Assembly: GCF_000813965.1 (NCBI RefSeq)
Contig: NZ_JWLI01000006.1
Span: 1 to 64,000 of the forward strand
Reading direction: 5' to 3'
DNA: 64,000 nucleotides
Origin: Leisingera sp. ANG-M7
GTDB taxonomy: Bacteria; Pseudomonadota; Alphaproteobacteria; Rhodobacterales; Rhodobacteraceae
Every line of letters begins with the position of its first letter. Within the stretch, counting starts at the first letter, position 1. Positions 55,140-62,909 of this stretch are shown piece after piece. The notes under the pieces are model-generated. The model was not told the origin of the DNA, did no database searches, and saw only the letters and a program-made list of their open reading frames with translations. The translations under genes and the position numbers were made by a program.

Positions 55140-56501
55140 TTATTCGGCGGGAACGCTTGCGGCGTCGGGAGAGTTCCGGCCCTGGGCGATCAGAGCGCGC
55201 CGGGCCAGGGCGTAATTGTCCTCGGTGCCGCCGCGCTTGACGCGGCGGTCATCAAGGATTGCTTCAGCTTCGTCAAGACGTCCTGCACGCAGGCCCGAGT
55301 CGATGGTTATCCGTTCGAAAACATCGCGTTGCGCGTGGCTGCCGCCGGCCAGCTGCAGCGTGGCGCGGGCTGTGGATAAATTCTCGAATGCAGCCTTATA
55401 ATTACCGTCTCCGAAGGCTTCCAGCCCGTCTGCGGCGGCGCATCCGGGGGCTGCCATCCGCTCTTTCGCCTCGCTGCCGCCGGCGCTGGCATCGGCGTGA
55501 ATCCGCTGAACCAGTTTGTGCGCGTCTTCCTTGCGGTGGCCGGTCAGAGCCAGGAGGTAGTGCAGATCGGCGAAAATGAGGCTGCCGTCCTCAGTCCGGC
55601 TGGCGCAGAGATTCGCCAGCTCCTCCCAGCGGGCACCGACACTGACGCCTTCAAGCTCCAGCCGCATCAAAAGCGAGGTTGCGTTGGAGATGTCGCGGTA
55701 GTCATCGGTTTTGTCCTTGCGGACCTCGGTATCATAGAGCGCAATGGCCTCGTCCATCTGGCCAAGGTCCAGATGCATCAGCGCCTTGTGCCACCAGACG
55801 TGGTAGCGGAAGTTGTTGCAATGGGCCCAGGCCTCCTCGCGGCCATGCAGCCATTCCAGCCCGGCCGCTGCGTTGCCGGTCATATCGTGGACATGGGCAA
55901 CGGCGTGCAGCCCCCAGGCATCGTCCGGTGCCATCCACAGTGCCTGGCGTCCGGCGTTGGCGGCGCGTTCGTATTCGCCGGTTTCCTCCAACGCAAAGGA
56001 GTGGCAGCCCAAGAGGTAGCCGCGGCCTGCGTGATCCGGGTCATAGCTTGGCAGTACCCGTTCGATGGAAGCACGCATGCCAGCGGGGTCACCCATGATG
56101 AAACGGATGCCGTGGCTCAGTTTCATGGCCAGCGTGTCCTGTGGAAAGACGTCCAGCACTTCCTCCATCCGCTGGATGGCCAGGCTGGGAAGGCCGGCAA
56201 GCCAGTTCTCCAGCGCGTCGACGTATTTCCGTTCGCGGGGCAGGGCGGCCTCATAGACCGCCTTGGCGTCCCGCAGCGCCTCGCGCGCAGTCGGCAGCAG
56301 TTCGCTGCGCCCAAGCATCAGCAGCGACAATCCCTTGATGGCATGTGCCAGGGCAAATTCCGGTGACGCCTTGAGCACCACGCCAAGATGATCTGCGGTG
56401 ACGGCGGCATGGGCCAGAACCCCCAGCTGCACGGCGTTCCAACTCTGCAGTGCGGTGGTGTCAGTCAGGCTGCTCTCCTGGCCGAAAATATCAAGCATCA
56501 T
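55140..56501 (-). CDS. TPR protein of the TTC38-like type
   Basis: A 453-residue cytoplasmic protein of helical repeats resembling the TTC38 family. Examples are FALAHAIKGLSLLMLGRSELL, YLLGCHSFALEETGEYERAANAGRQAL and GLHAVAHVHDMTGNAAAGLEWL. Catalytic motifs are absent. The start MMLDIFGQ at 56501 (or 56498) is chosen because it begins the repeat region. It lies 25 bases upstream of opgC on the same strand and could be co-transcribed with opgCGH. Function is unknown. Confidence 0.8.
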   Translation of the reverse strand: MMLDIFGQESSLTDTTALQSWNAVQLGVLAHAAVTADHLGVVLKASPEFALAHAIKGLSLLMLGRSELLPTAREALRDAKAVYEAALPRERKYVDALENWLAGLPSLAIQRMEEVLDVFPQDTLAMKLSHGIRFIMGDPAGMRASIERVLPSYDPDHAGRGYLLGCHSFALEETGEYERAANAGRQALWMAPDDAWGLHAVAHVHDMTGNAAAGLEWLHGREEAWAHCNNFRYHVWWHKALMHLDLGQMDEAIALYDTEVRKDKTDDYRDISNATSLLMRLELEGVSVGARWEELANLCASRTEDGSLIFADLHYLLALTGHRKEDAHKLVQRIHADASAGGSEAKERMAAPGCAAADGLEAFGDGNYKAAFENLSTARATLQLAGGSHAQRDVFERITIDSGLRAGRLDEAEAILDDRRVKRGGTEDNYALARRALIAQGRNSPDAASVPAE

Positions 56502-56641
56502 GGGGGTCCAATCTTTGTCAAATGAAGCGCGGGTTCCTGTCCCGATGGAGAGTAGATCATCGTAACGGTCCGGGCGAACCCCGCTCGCGGTTTGGTGATG
56601 GGCTGTGTGCACTCAGCTTTGAAATTCGCCGGATGTGTAGG

Positions 56642-56656
56642 ATTTTCCGGGAAAAT
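56642..56656. promoter_or_regulatory. Palindrome ATTTTCC-G-GGAAAAT upstream of the TPR-opg genes
   Basis: A perfect 15-base dyad with central G lies 141 bases upstream of the TPR gene start and 30 bases from the terminator of the next gene. It is a candidate operator; the regulator is unknown. Confidence 0.35.
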
Positions 56657-56680
56657 TCTGCAAGAGACCTAGGCTGAAAA

Positions 56681-56712
56681 CTAAAAAAACACCGCCGGTT
56701 TGGCGGTGTTTT
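56681..56712 (-). terminator. Intrinsic terminator of the CoA-transferase gene
   Basis: An 11-bp perfect stem (AAAACACCGCC / GGCGGTGTTTT) with a five-base loop lies 48 bases after the CoA-transferase stop. On the minus strand it ends in seven T residues. Confidence 0.9.
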
Positions 56713-56759
56713 GCCGGAAATTGTAACACTTGGCGGAATGCTGCCGCGGATTTCGGCGG

Positions 56760-57959
56760 TTAGGCTGACCCGAAGGGGGCATCTGAGCCCAGAATCTCCT
56801 CAGTGCCCTCGCCGCACTGGGGCGGCGCATGGCGGTATGTGACTGGCGTGCGAGAGAAATTCAGAGGGTTGCCCAGCAGCTTTACCGGACCTGCTTCGGT
56901 CTCCATGCCGATTGCCATGTTCCGTGCTGCGACCTGACCAGTGGCAAACAGGGTGTCCAGGGTCTGCACTGGGCCAGCTGGGACTTTGCGGGCTTCCATG
57001 GCGTCCAGAACTTCATCCGTGGTGAAACGCTGCACCGAAGGTATCAGCACGTTGTTCAGGGCGTCGCGGTATTGCAGACGGGCCGGGTTTGTGGCGAAGC
57101 GGGGGTCTTCCGCCAGGCCCTCGAGCTTCAGGAATTCCATGAAGCGCCGGAACTGGCTGTCGTTGCCCACGGCCAGGATCACATGGCCGTTGGAGGTTTC
57201 ATAGACGCCATAAGGCATAATGCTAGGATGTTCGTTGCCGCGGCGCTTGGGGTTCTGGCCGGTGTTCAGATAGGCCACGCCCTCGTTGATCAGCCAGGCG
57301 ATCTGGGCGTCGACCAGTGCCAGATCGATCTGCTGGCCTTCGCCGGTTTTCCCGCGGTGGTGAAGGGCCGAAAGGATGCCGATGCAGGCATACATGCCGC
57401 ACATCACATCGGCGATACCGACGCCTGCCTTCATCGGCTGGCCGTCCGGTTCTCCGGTCAGCGACATGATGCCGCCGAAGCCCTGGGCCATGATGTCATA
57501 GCCGGGCTTGTGGCTGTTGGGGCCGGTCTGGCCGTATCCCGAAATGGAGCAGTAGATCAGGGCGGGGAGATCGTCCTTGAGGCTGGCATAGTCCAGTCCG
57601 TATTTCGCCAGCCCGCCGGGTTTGAAATTCTCTATCAGGATATCGGCCTCTGCCGCCAGGCGCCGGATGGCCTGCTGGCCTTCTTCTGTTGCGATATCAA
57701 TGGCAACGGAGCGCTTGTTGCGGTTGGCGGCCATGAAATAGGCGGATAGGTCTGATTGCTGCCCGTCCGCATCCACCACATAGGGCGGCCCCCATTGGCG
57801 GGTGTCGTCGCCGCCGGTCTTGGGGTTTTCCACCTTGATCACCGTGGCGCCGAGGTCGCCCAGGAGCTGGGTGCAGGTCGGGCCTGCCAGAATGCGGGAG
57901 AGGTCCAGTACCTTGACGCCCTTCAGCGCGCCGTGGGGGAGCATGTCAGATGCGGCCAT
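56760..57959 (-). CDS. Family III (CaiB/BaiF) CoA-transferase
   Basis: A 399-residue enzyme that moves CoA between carboxylic acids through an aspartyl-CoA thioester. The catalytic Asp is D155 in KPGYDIMAQGFGG. Other family landmarks are VLDLSRILAGPTCTQLLGDLGA, AANRNKRSVAID and ENFKPGG. It lacks the GGGGQ loop of formyl-CoA transferase, and PYGVYETSNGHVILAVGNDSQF is more like the succinyl-CoA:dicarboxylate (SUGCT-like) branch. Its start lies 14 bases inside the ThDP-enzyme gene, implying translational coupling. A strong terminator follows. Confidence 0.88.
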   Translation of the reverse strand: MAASDMLPHGALKGVKVLDLSRILAGPTCTQLLGDLGATVIKVENPKTGGDDTRQWGPPYVVDADGQQSDLSAYFMAANRNKRSVAIDIATEEGQQAIRRLAAEADILIENFKPGGLAKYGLDYASLKDDLPALIYCSISGYGQTGPNSHKPGYDIMAQGFGGIMSLTGEPDGQPMKAGVGIADVMCGMYACIGILSALHHRGKTGEGQQIDLALVDAQIAWLINEGVAYLNTGQNPKRRGNEHPSIMPYGVYETSNGHVILAVGNDSQFRRFMEFLKLEGLAEDPRFATNPARLQYRDALNNVLIPSVQRFTTDEVLDAMEARKVPAGPVQTLDTLFATGQVAARNMAIGMETEAGPVKLLGNPLNFSRTPVTYRHAPPQCGEGTEEILGSDAPFGSA

Positions 57960-59559
57960 CGTAGCCTCCGCGGTCGATCACAGTCGAGATGACGGTGAAG
58001 GTGTCTGCTGTCAGCGCGTCCTGCAGGGCTGCGCGTAATGCGGCGCGGTTGGTGACTGTCATGCCGTTGCCGCCAAAGGCCCGGCCCATCGCGGCAAAAT
58101 CATGCGCGGCGAAGTCCACACCGCCATTGGCAAGCTGGCGCTGGCGCTGTTTCAGTTCGATCAGGGCAAGGCTGGCATCGGCGAAGACCACAAAGATGGG
58201 GGCCACGCCCAGTTCCGCGGCGGTGGCAAGCTCGCCAGCGACCATCAGAAAACCTGCATCGCCGGAGAAGCTGACCACGGGCCTGTCCGGCTGCGCCAGC
58301 TTGCGTCCGACGGCCATTGGCACCGCGCAGCCCATGGTGCAGAGGCCGGACGATTGGATCAGCCCGCGCGGTTCGGAACACTCCCACATCTGGCTCAGCA
58401 GAATACGGTGGGCCCCGCTGTCGGCAGTGGCGAGGGTTTCCGGCGGCAGGGTCGCGCGGCATTCTGCGATGACGCCGGCCGGGCCCCAGTCCTGATCCTG
58501 CGGGAAGGCGACTGCCAGCGCGGATTTGACTTCAGCCGGGCGGTTGTTTGTCCAGGTTTCGCGCGGGGAAGTACCGTCTGACAGGGCCACCAGCGTGGGG
58601 GCGATGGCGGTGAGGAAGTTGAGGCCTGCTTGATGCATGTAATGGGTGTTCGCCTCAGGCGCGATGTCGATGACGTTCTGAGTTTCCACGTTCCAGGCAT
58701 TGCGCCAGCCAGGGCGCATCTCAATCGGGTCATAGCCGATGGAGAGCACCAGATCGGCCTCGCGCACCATGGGCAGCAGGTGCTTGTCGGCCAGCGGCGA
58801 GAGGCCTGCGCCACCCAGACAGAGGGGGTGGTCTTCTGGAAGGATGCCCTTGGCCTTGTATGTGGTGACGAACGGGATCTGGTGCTTTTCGACAAAGGCG
58901 CGGATTGCGGGGCCTGCATTCTCTTGCAGCGCGTCGAGGCCAATCACCGCTACCGGACGCTTGGCTGCTGTCAGCCAGGAACGCGCCTGCGCCAGTGCTT
59001 CTCCGCTTGGCGCGCTGGCACTTGCAAGCGCGCGGCGGATGCCGCGGTCCCTGGCCGGCGTATCTGCTACCGATATTGGCACGTCGATATGCACCGGCCC
59101 GTTGCGCGGCTCAGTTGCGATGGCAACTGCCTTGTCTGCGATCAGGTCCGCAGCGTCCGGGTCCAGACGGAAGGTGGCCTTGGTAATGGGTGTGAAGACC
59201 GCGCGGTGGTCGAGCACCTGATGGGTGTAACTCTGTTCCTCCGCTGCATCGACGCAGCCGGTCAGCACCAGCATCGGCACCCGGTCCTGATGGGCGTTGG
59301 CCACCACATTGATGCCGTTCAGCGCGCCGGGGCCGAGGGTGGCGACCAGGATGACCGGAGCGCCATCGGAATGATGCACGCCTTCGCCCATGAAGCCGGC
59401 GCAGTTTTCATGCTTGGCCAGGTGAAACGCGATGCCTGCCTTGGTCAGCGCATCCACCAGGGTCAGCACCTCGCCGCCGGGCATTCCGAAGGCATGGCGG
59501 CAGCCTGCCTCGTAGAGCCGCCGGGCCAGAACATCGGCTGTGCGTGAAGGTTCCGTCAT
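57946..59559 (-). CDS. ThDP-dependent enzyme (acetolactate synthase-like)
   Basis: A 537-residue thiamine-diphosphate enzyme of the decarboxylase/acetolactate synthase family. It has the N-terminal GMPGGEVLTLVDAL and activating Glu E51 in LAKHENCAGFMGEG, a central domain (AKRPVAVIGLDALQ) and the ThDP/Mg site SFSGDAGFLMVAGELATAAEL...FADASLALIELKQ. The GDG is GDA and the usual Asn pair is DA. It is not a clear match to oxalyl-CoA decarboxylase or to biosynthetic IlvB, and no small subunit is adjacent. The start is at 59559; longer frames have no similarity. It precedes and overlaps the CoA-transferase gene by 14 bases. Confidence 0.85.
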   Translation of the reverse strand: MTEPSRTADVLARRLYEAGCRHAFGMPGGEVLTLVDALTKAGIAFHLAKHENCAGFMGEGVHHSDGAPVILVATLGPGALNGINVVANAHQDRVPMLVLTGCVDAAEEQSYTHQVLDHRAVFTPITKATFRLDPDAADLIADKAVAIATEPRNGPVHIDVPISVADTPARDRGIRRALASASAPSGEALAQARSWLTAAKRPVAVIGLDALQENAGPAIRAFVEKHQIPFVTTYKAKGILPEDHPLCLGGAGLSPLADKHLLPMVREADLVLSIGYDPIEMRPGWRNAWNVETQNVIDIAPEANTHYMHQAGLNFLTAIAPTLVALSDGTSPRETWTNNRPAEVKSALAVAFPQDQDWGPAGVIAECRATLPPETLATADSGAHRILLSQMWECSEPRGLIQSSGLCTMGCAVPMAVGRKLAQPDRPVVSFSGDAGFLMVAGELATAAELGVAPIFVVFADASLALIELKQRQRQLANGGVDFAAHDFAAMGRAFGGNGMTVTNRAALRAALQDALTADTFTVISTVIDRGGYDGRI

Positions 59560-59621
59560 CTTGTCCGTCCAATCCGTTGATTTGGCGCCAGATTGCCAAG
59601 GCTGCACCCGCGCGCAAGCCC

Positions 59622-59639
59622 TCTCACGCTAGTGTGAGA
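59622..59639. promoter_or_regulatory. 18-base palindrome upstream of the ThDP-enzyme/CoA-transferase pair
   Basis: TCTCACGCTAGTGTGAGA has 8 of 9 base pairs symmetric (the exception is G-T). It lies 63-80 bases upstream of the ThDP-enzyme start, the usual place for an operator. No regulator gene is adjacent. Confidence 0.5.
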
Positions 59640-59676
59640 AATGCTGCGGCGGATTTTGGCGCAAATGGTGGGTCTT

Positions 59677-59703
59677 GGGTATTTGCGACCAGAAAAAGTA
59701 GGG
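59677..59703 (+). repeat. Possible divergent GAGTATTT element, copy D
   Basis: GGGTATTTGCGACCAGAAAA shares the GTATTTGCG core with copy A but diverges after it. It lies just after the DUF302 gene. Membership in the repeat family is uncertain. Confidence 0.35.
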
Positions 59704-59704
59704 G

Positions 59705-60175
59705 TTACTTCTGCGCCTGTTCAGCGATCAGCGCAAACCGTCTGTCGAGCTGGCCGGCCAGGGCCGCGAGGCCTGCACCGCCCTCATCCGCATATGGTGC
59801 AAAGACATGGGAGGGCAGTTTATAGGAAAGCGTGGCGGTGCCGTCCGCGTTTTCGGTCACATACATCCGCACGGGGGCCTCGATCATCGCTGCGGTCGAC
59901 AGGGCGAGGATCTTGACGGCAAAGTCATTGTTGAAAAGGCCGATCACGCGGTTGCCTGGGATGGTAATGCCGCGGGCGGCGGCGGCCTGGGTCGGGCCTG
60001 CCTGGGTTACGACGCCAAGACCTTGCGCCTTGGAAGCGGTTTTGATGTCTGAAATCAGCTGCTCGAAGGGCTTGGGAGTATCATGCACGGCCCAGCCCTC
60101 GCGCGGGGTGATGCTGCCAGCGGAGGCAGTTGCGGCGGTGAGGAGCAGGGCGGCAGTCAGGCGTTTGAAAAACAT
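59705..60175 (-). CDS. Secreted DUF302 protein
   Basis: A 156-residue protein with signal peptide MFFKRLTAALLLTAATASAG and a DUF302 domain (PFEQLISDIKTASKAQGLGVV, RVIGLFNNDFAVKIL, and the APVRMYVTENADGTATLSYKLPSHVFAPY stretch). It probably acts in the periplasm; the activity of the family is unknown. GGAG lies 6 bases upstream of the ATG. It follows the PhoX-like gene by 85 bases on the same strand. Confidence 0.87.
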   Translation of the reverse strand: MFFKRLTAALLLTAATASAGSITPREGWAVHDTPKPFEQLISDIKTASKAQGLGVVTQAGPTQAAAARGITIPGNRVIGLFNNDFAVKILALSTAAMIEAPVRMYVTENADGTATLSYKLPSHVFAPYADEGGAGLAALAGQLDRRFALIAEQAQK

Positions 60176-60260
60176 GGGGTTCTCCGTTGCGTCAGTGCCA
60201 ATACTAAATGCAGCGGAGCGGCTTTGAGGCTCACAATTGCGTGCAGCAGGCGCGCGGGGA

Positions 60261-62294
60261 TCAGGTTGCGATCCTGCCGCCGCCCTGTTTGGTGATCACG
60301 ACCACCGAGGGGCGTGGCGGCATGGCGGGATCGAAATCCGGCCAGCGGGTGGCCGGGTCCTCGAAGGTGGACTCACGTTCAAAGCCCTTCAGGCTGGTGG
60401 TGCCGTCGGTTCCGGGGTGCTGCACCGCCAGAAACAGGGTTTCATTGTCCGGGGTGAAGTATGGGCCGCAAAGCTCTGCCCCCACGGGACAGCGGAAGAA
60501 CAGTTTGGAGTGGCCGCGCAAATCCCCTTCGGTCTCCACGCCGTAAAGCCCGTCGGACTTGCCTGTCTTGTCCCACTTGCGGCCCTGGTCGGTGGCGACC
60601 CACAGGCGGCCCCCGGCGTCTGTTGCGCAATTGTCGGGGGAGGCGAACCAGCCGTGTTCCGAGGTTTCCGGGTTCCACTGGGCGCCGACTTCGGCAATCG
60701 CGGGGTCTCCGCATTGCACCAGGATGGACCAGCTGCCGCGGGTAGCGGCGTGGTCGCCGCCGTCCTCCTTCAGCTCGATGATATGGCCGAAGTCCGAGCC
60801 TGGCCGCGGATTGGCGGCATCGGTCTGGCCGGGTTTGCGTCTGGAGTTGTTGGTCAGCATCACAAAGGCGGTGCCGTCGCCGCGGGGGGAGACGTCTTCG
60901 GGGCGGTCCATCGGCGTCGCGCCCAGTGCATCCGCCGCCAGGCGGGCATCAATCAGCACATCCGCCTGGCTGGCAAAGCCGTTTTCTGCCGTCAGCGGGC
61001 CGTGGCCGTGCTCCAGCGGCAGCCAGAGCAGGGTGCCGTCCGGGTTAAACCGAGCCGCATAGAGCGTGCCGTCGGAGAGAAGCCGGGAGTCGGCGGCGCG
61101 ATCCTGCGAAACCGATCCGCGGGAGACGTATTTGTAAAGATATTCGAAACGGGCATCGTCGCCCATGTAGATCACCACGCGTCCGTCGGCGGACAGGGTG
61201 CTTTCCGCGCCCTCATGCGCAAACCGGCCAAGCGCGGTGTGCTTCTCCGGCACGGAGTGCGGGTCCAGCGGATCAACCTCAACAACCCAGCCGAAGCGGT
61301 TCACTTCATTGGGTTCTTTATCGATGTTAAGACGGTCGTGGTATTTGCCCCAAGCATACCACATGGAAGGCACGTTGTAGCGGCGCATCTGAACGGCTTC
61401 CGGCTGGCCTGAAAGATCGGGCTCGCCTCCGGCGTCGAGTTGACCGGTCCAGAAATAGCCGTGAAAGTTCTCCTCTGCCATCAGCCAGGTGCCCCACGGG
61501 GTCATTCCGCCGGCGCAGTTGTTCAGGGTGCCAATGACCTGGCGGCCTGTTGGATCCGCTCCGGTCTGAAGCCGCGGGTGGCCGGCTGCGGGGCCGTCAA
61601 TGGCCATCACCGTGTCCAGCGGCGAGATGCGGCGGTTCAGCTTTCCGTCGCGGACAACGGCCCATTTGCTATCCGGGTTCCGGGCTATCTCCACCACGGA
61701 GCCGCCATGGGCAGCCATTTCAATCTCCGTCAGTTCCCTGGTCATGTCGGCAAAATCTGCCTTGTCCTGGCGGCCCAGGCCGGGGAACATCACCTCTTCG
61801 TTGGTGTATTCGTGGTTCACGCACAACAGCCCGCGGGTACCTTCGGCGTTCAGGGGTAGGAAGCCGACATAATCGTTGTTGTAGCCGAACTGCTGCAGTT
61901 GGGCTGCGGCGCTCTGGTTCCTCACGTCAAACTCGGGCGCATCTGCGGTGATGGGATCGCCCCAGCGCAGCAGGATGTCCGCGTCATAGCCGGCCGCAAC
62001 ATGGTGGGTTTCGTCGTTGCCCCAAGCAAGTTCGTCAAAGACGTAGCGGTCTTGCGCGCCTGAGACCGCCGCCGCAGCTTGCCGGGACCCGATGAAGGCG
62101 GCAGAACCGAAGAGGGTGGCGGCGGCGGAAGTGCCAAGCAGCGCTTGCAGCACCTCGCGGCGGCCGTAGCGGGAGGCGATCACCTCCCCGATGGTACGCT
62201 GAAGATTTGGGTTCGAAGGAAGATCATCCGCGGCTTCAAAGGCTTCCGCCTTATTGCCGGTTCGCGGGTCATTTATGATCTGCCTGCGGTTCAT
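60261..62294 (-). CDS. PhoX-like secreted phosphatase (DUF839)
   Basis: A 677-residue protein of the PhoX family (Ca/Fe-dependent alkaline phosphatase type). A Tat-like RR segment (SRYGRREVLQALLGTSAAAT) sits at about residues 42-61 after a long leader. The beta-propeller domain follows, with CVNHEYTNEEVMFP, NCAGGMTPWGTWLMAEENFHGYF, FAHEGAESTLSADGRVVIYMGDD and MDRPEDVSPRGDGTAFVMLTNN. It would release phosphate from organic esters in the periplasm. GGAG is 7 bases upstream of the ATG. No Pho box was recognised, and the ArsR gene lies 81 bases upstream on the same strand. Confidence 0.9.
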   Translation of the reverse strand: MNRRQIINDPRTGNKAEAFEAADDLPSNPNLQRTIGEVIASRYGRREVLQALLGTSAAATLFGSAAFIGSRQAAAAVSGAQDRYVFDELAWGNDETHHVAAGYDADILLRWGDPITADAPEFDVRNQSAAAQLQQFGYNNDYVGFLPLNAEGTRGLLCVNHEYTNEEVMFPGLGRQDKADFADMTRELTEIEMAAHGGSVVEIARNPDSKWAVVRDGKLNRRISPLDTVMAIDGPAAGHPRLQTGADPTGRQVIGTLNNCAGGMTPWGTWLMAEENFHGYFWTGQLDAGGEPDLSGQPEAVQMRRYNVPSMWYAWGKYHDRLNIDKEPNEVNRFGWVVEVDPLDPHSVPEKHTALGRFAHEGAESTLSADGRVVIYMGDDARFEYLYKYVSRGSVSQDRAADSRLLSDGTLYAARFNPDGTLLWLPLEHGHGPLTAENGFASQADVLIDARLAADALGATPMDRPEDVSPRGDGTAFVMLTNNSRRKPGQTDAANPRPGSDFGHIIELKEDGGDHAATRGSWSILVQCGDPAIAEVGAQWNPETSEHGWFASPDNCATDAGGRLWVATDQGRKWDKTGKSDGLYGVETEGDLRGHSKLFFRCPVGAELCGPYFTPDNETLFLAVQHPGTDGTTSLKGFERESTFEDPATRWPDFDPAMPPRPSVVVITKQGGGRIAT

Positions 62295-62375
62295 TGATGC
62301 GCTCCGGTTGATGTGCCGCGCGGGGCAGCTAGCGCGGTTTCGCCGGACTGCAGAGTATTGCGCGGCCCGGTGGCG

Positions 62376-62714
62376 TCAATCGCCGTCGTTGCAGAAAATG
62401 TCGTAAACTACTTCCAGAACGCGGCGGGCTTTATCGTCTGCCAGACGATAGTAGATCGCCTTGCCGTCGCGGCGCGGAATGACCAGCCCTTCCAGGCGCA
62501 AGCGGGAGAGCTGCTGCGAGACGGCAGCCTGGCGGGCGGACAGCAGTTGCTCAAGTTCTGTCACGGATTTTTCGCCAGAGACCAGATGGCACAGGATCAT
62601 CAGCCGTCCCTGGTGGCTGATCGCCTTTAGGAAACTGGAAGCTTTGATAGCGTTTGCGACCATTTGCTCCTTCTGTTCCGGATCCATTTCAGCTGAAAAC
62701 TCGGGTAGTGGCAT
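62376..62714 (-). CDS. ArsR-family regulator with SqrR/BigR-type cysteine pair
   Basis: A 112-residue ArsR/SmtB repressor with winged HTH (SVTELEQLLSARQAAVSQQLSRLRLEGLVIPRRDGKAIYYRL). Its cysteines are C42 (LMILCHLVSG) and C108 (VYDIFCNDGD). The two positions and their 66-residue separation match those of the sulfide/persulfide sensors SqrR (C41/C107) and BigR. This suggests redox or reactive-sulfur sensing rather than metal sensing. GGAG is 7 bases upstream of the ATG. No sulfide:quinone reductase is nearby. Confidence 0.88.
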   Translation of the reverse strand: MPLPEFSAEMDPEQKEQMVANAIKASSFLKAISHQGRLMILCHLVSGEKSVTELEQLLSARQAAVSQQLSRLRLEGLVIPRRDGKAIYYRLADDKARRVLEVVYDIFCNDGD

Positions 62715-62857
62715 CTTGCGTCTCCAGGTGGCACCGGGGCGCCTTCCTCCCTTATTGAAACCGGCGCAGACAGCGGAATTGCGCAGTCCGTGCGTATTAT
62801 CAACAGAATTTTTTAAGAGCGCTTAACAGAACTTCCCGGAACGGCCAAAAGAAAAGT

Positions 62858-62870
62858 TACCAATTTGGTA
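62858..62870. promoter_or_regulatory. Palindrome TACCAA-T-TTGGTA between the GlxA-type and ArsR genes
   Basis: A perfect 13-base dyad lies 39 bases past the GlxA-type gene stop and 144-156 bases upstream of the ArsR start. On the minus strand a TTGATAAT -10-like sequence lies between it and the ArsR gene. It may be a regulator site for the ArsR-PhoX unit. Confidence 0.33.
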
Positions 62871-62909
62871 CTTGTGAAATGAGCACCTGTCCATCCGGCA
62901 GAGATCCGG

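Noticed and set aside
56760-59559. Naming the pair as oxalate degradation genes frc-oxc
   Set aside because: The transferase lacks the GGGGQ loop, and the ThDP enzyme is closer to acetolactate synthase in its cofactor motif, so the names would overstate the evidence.
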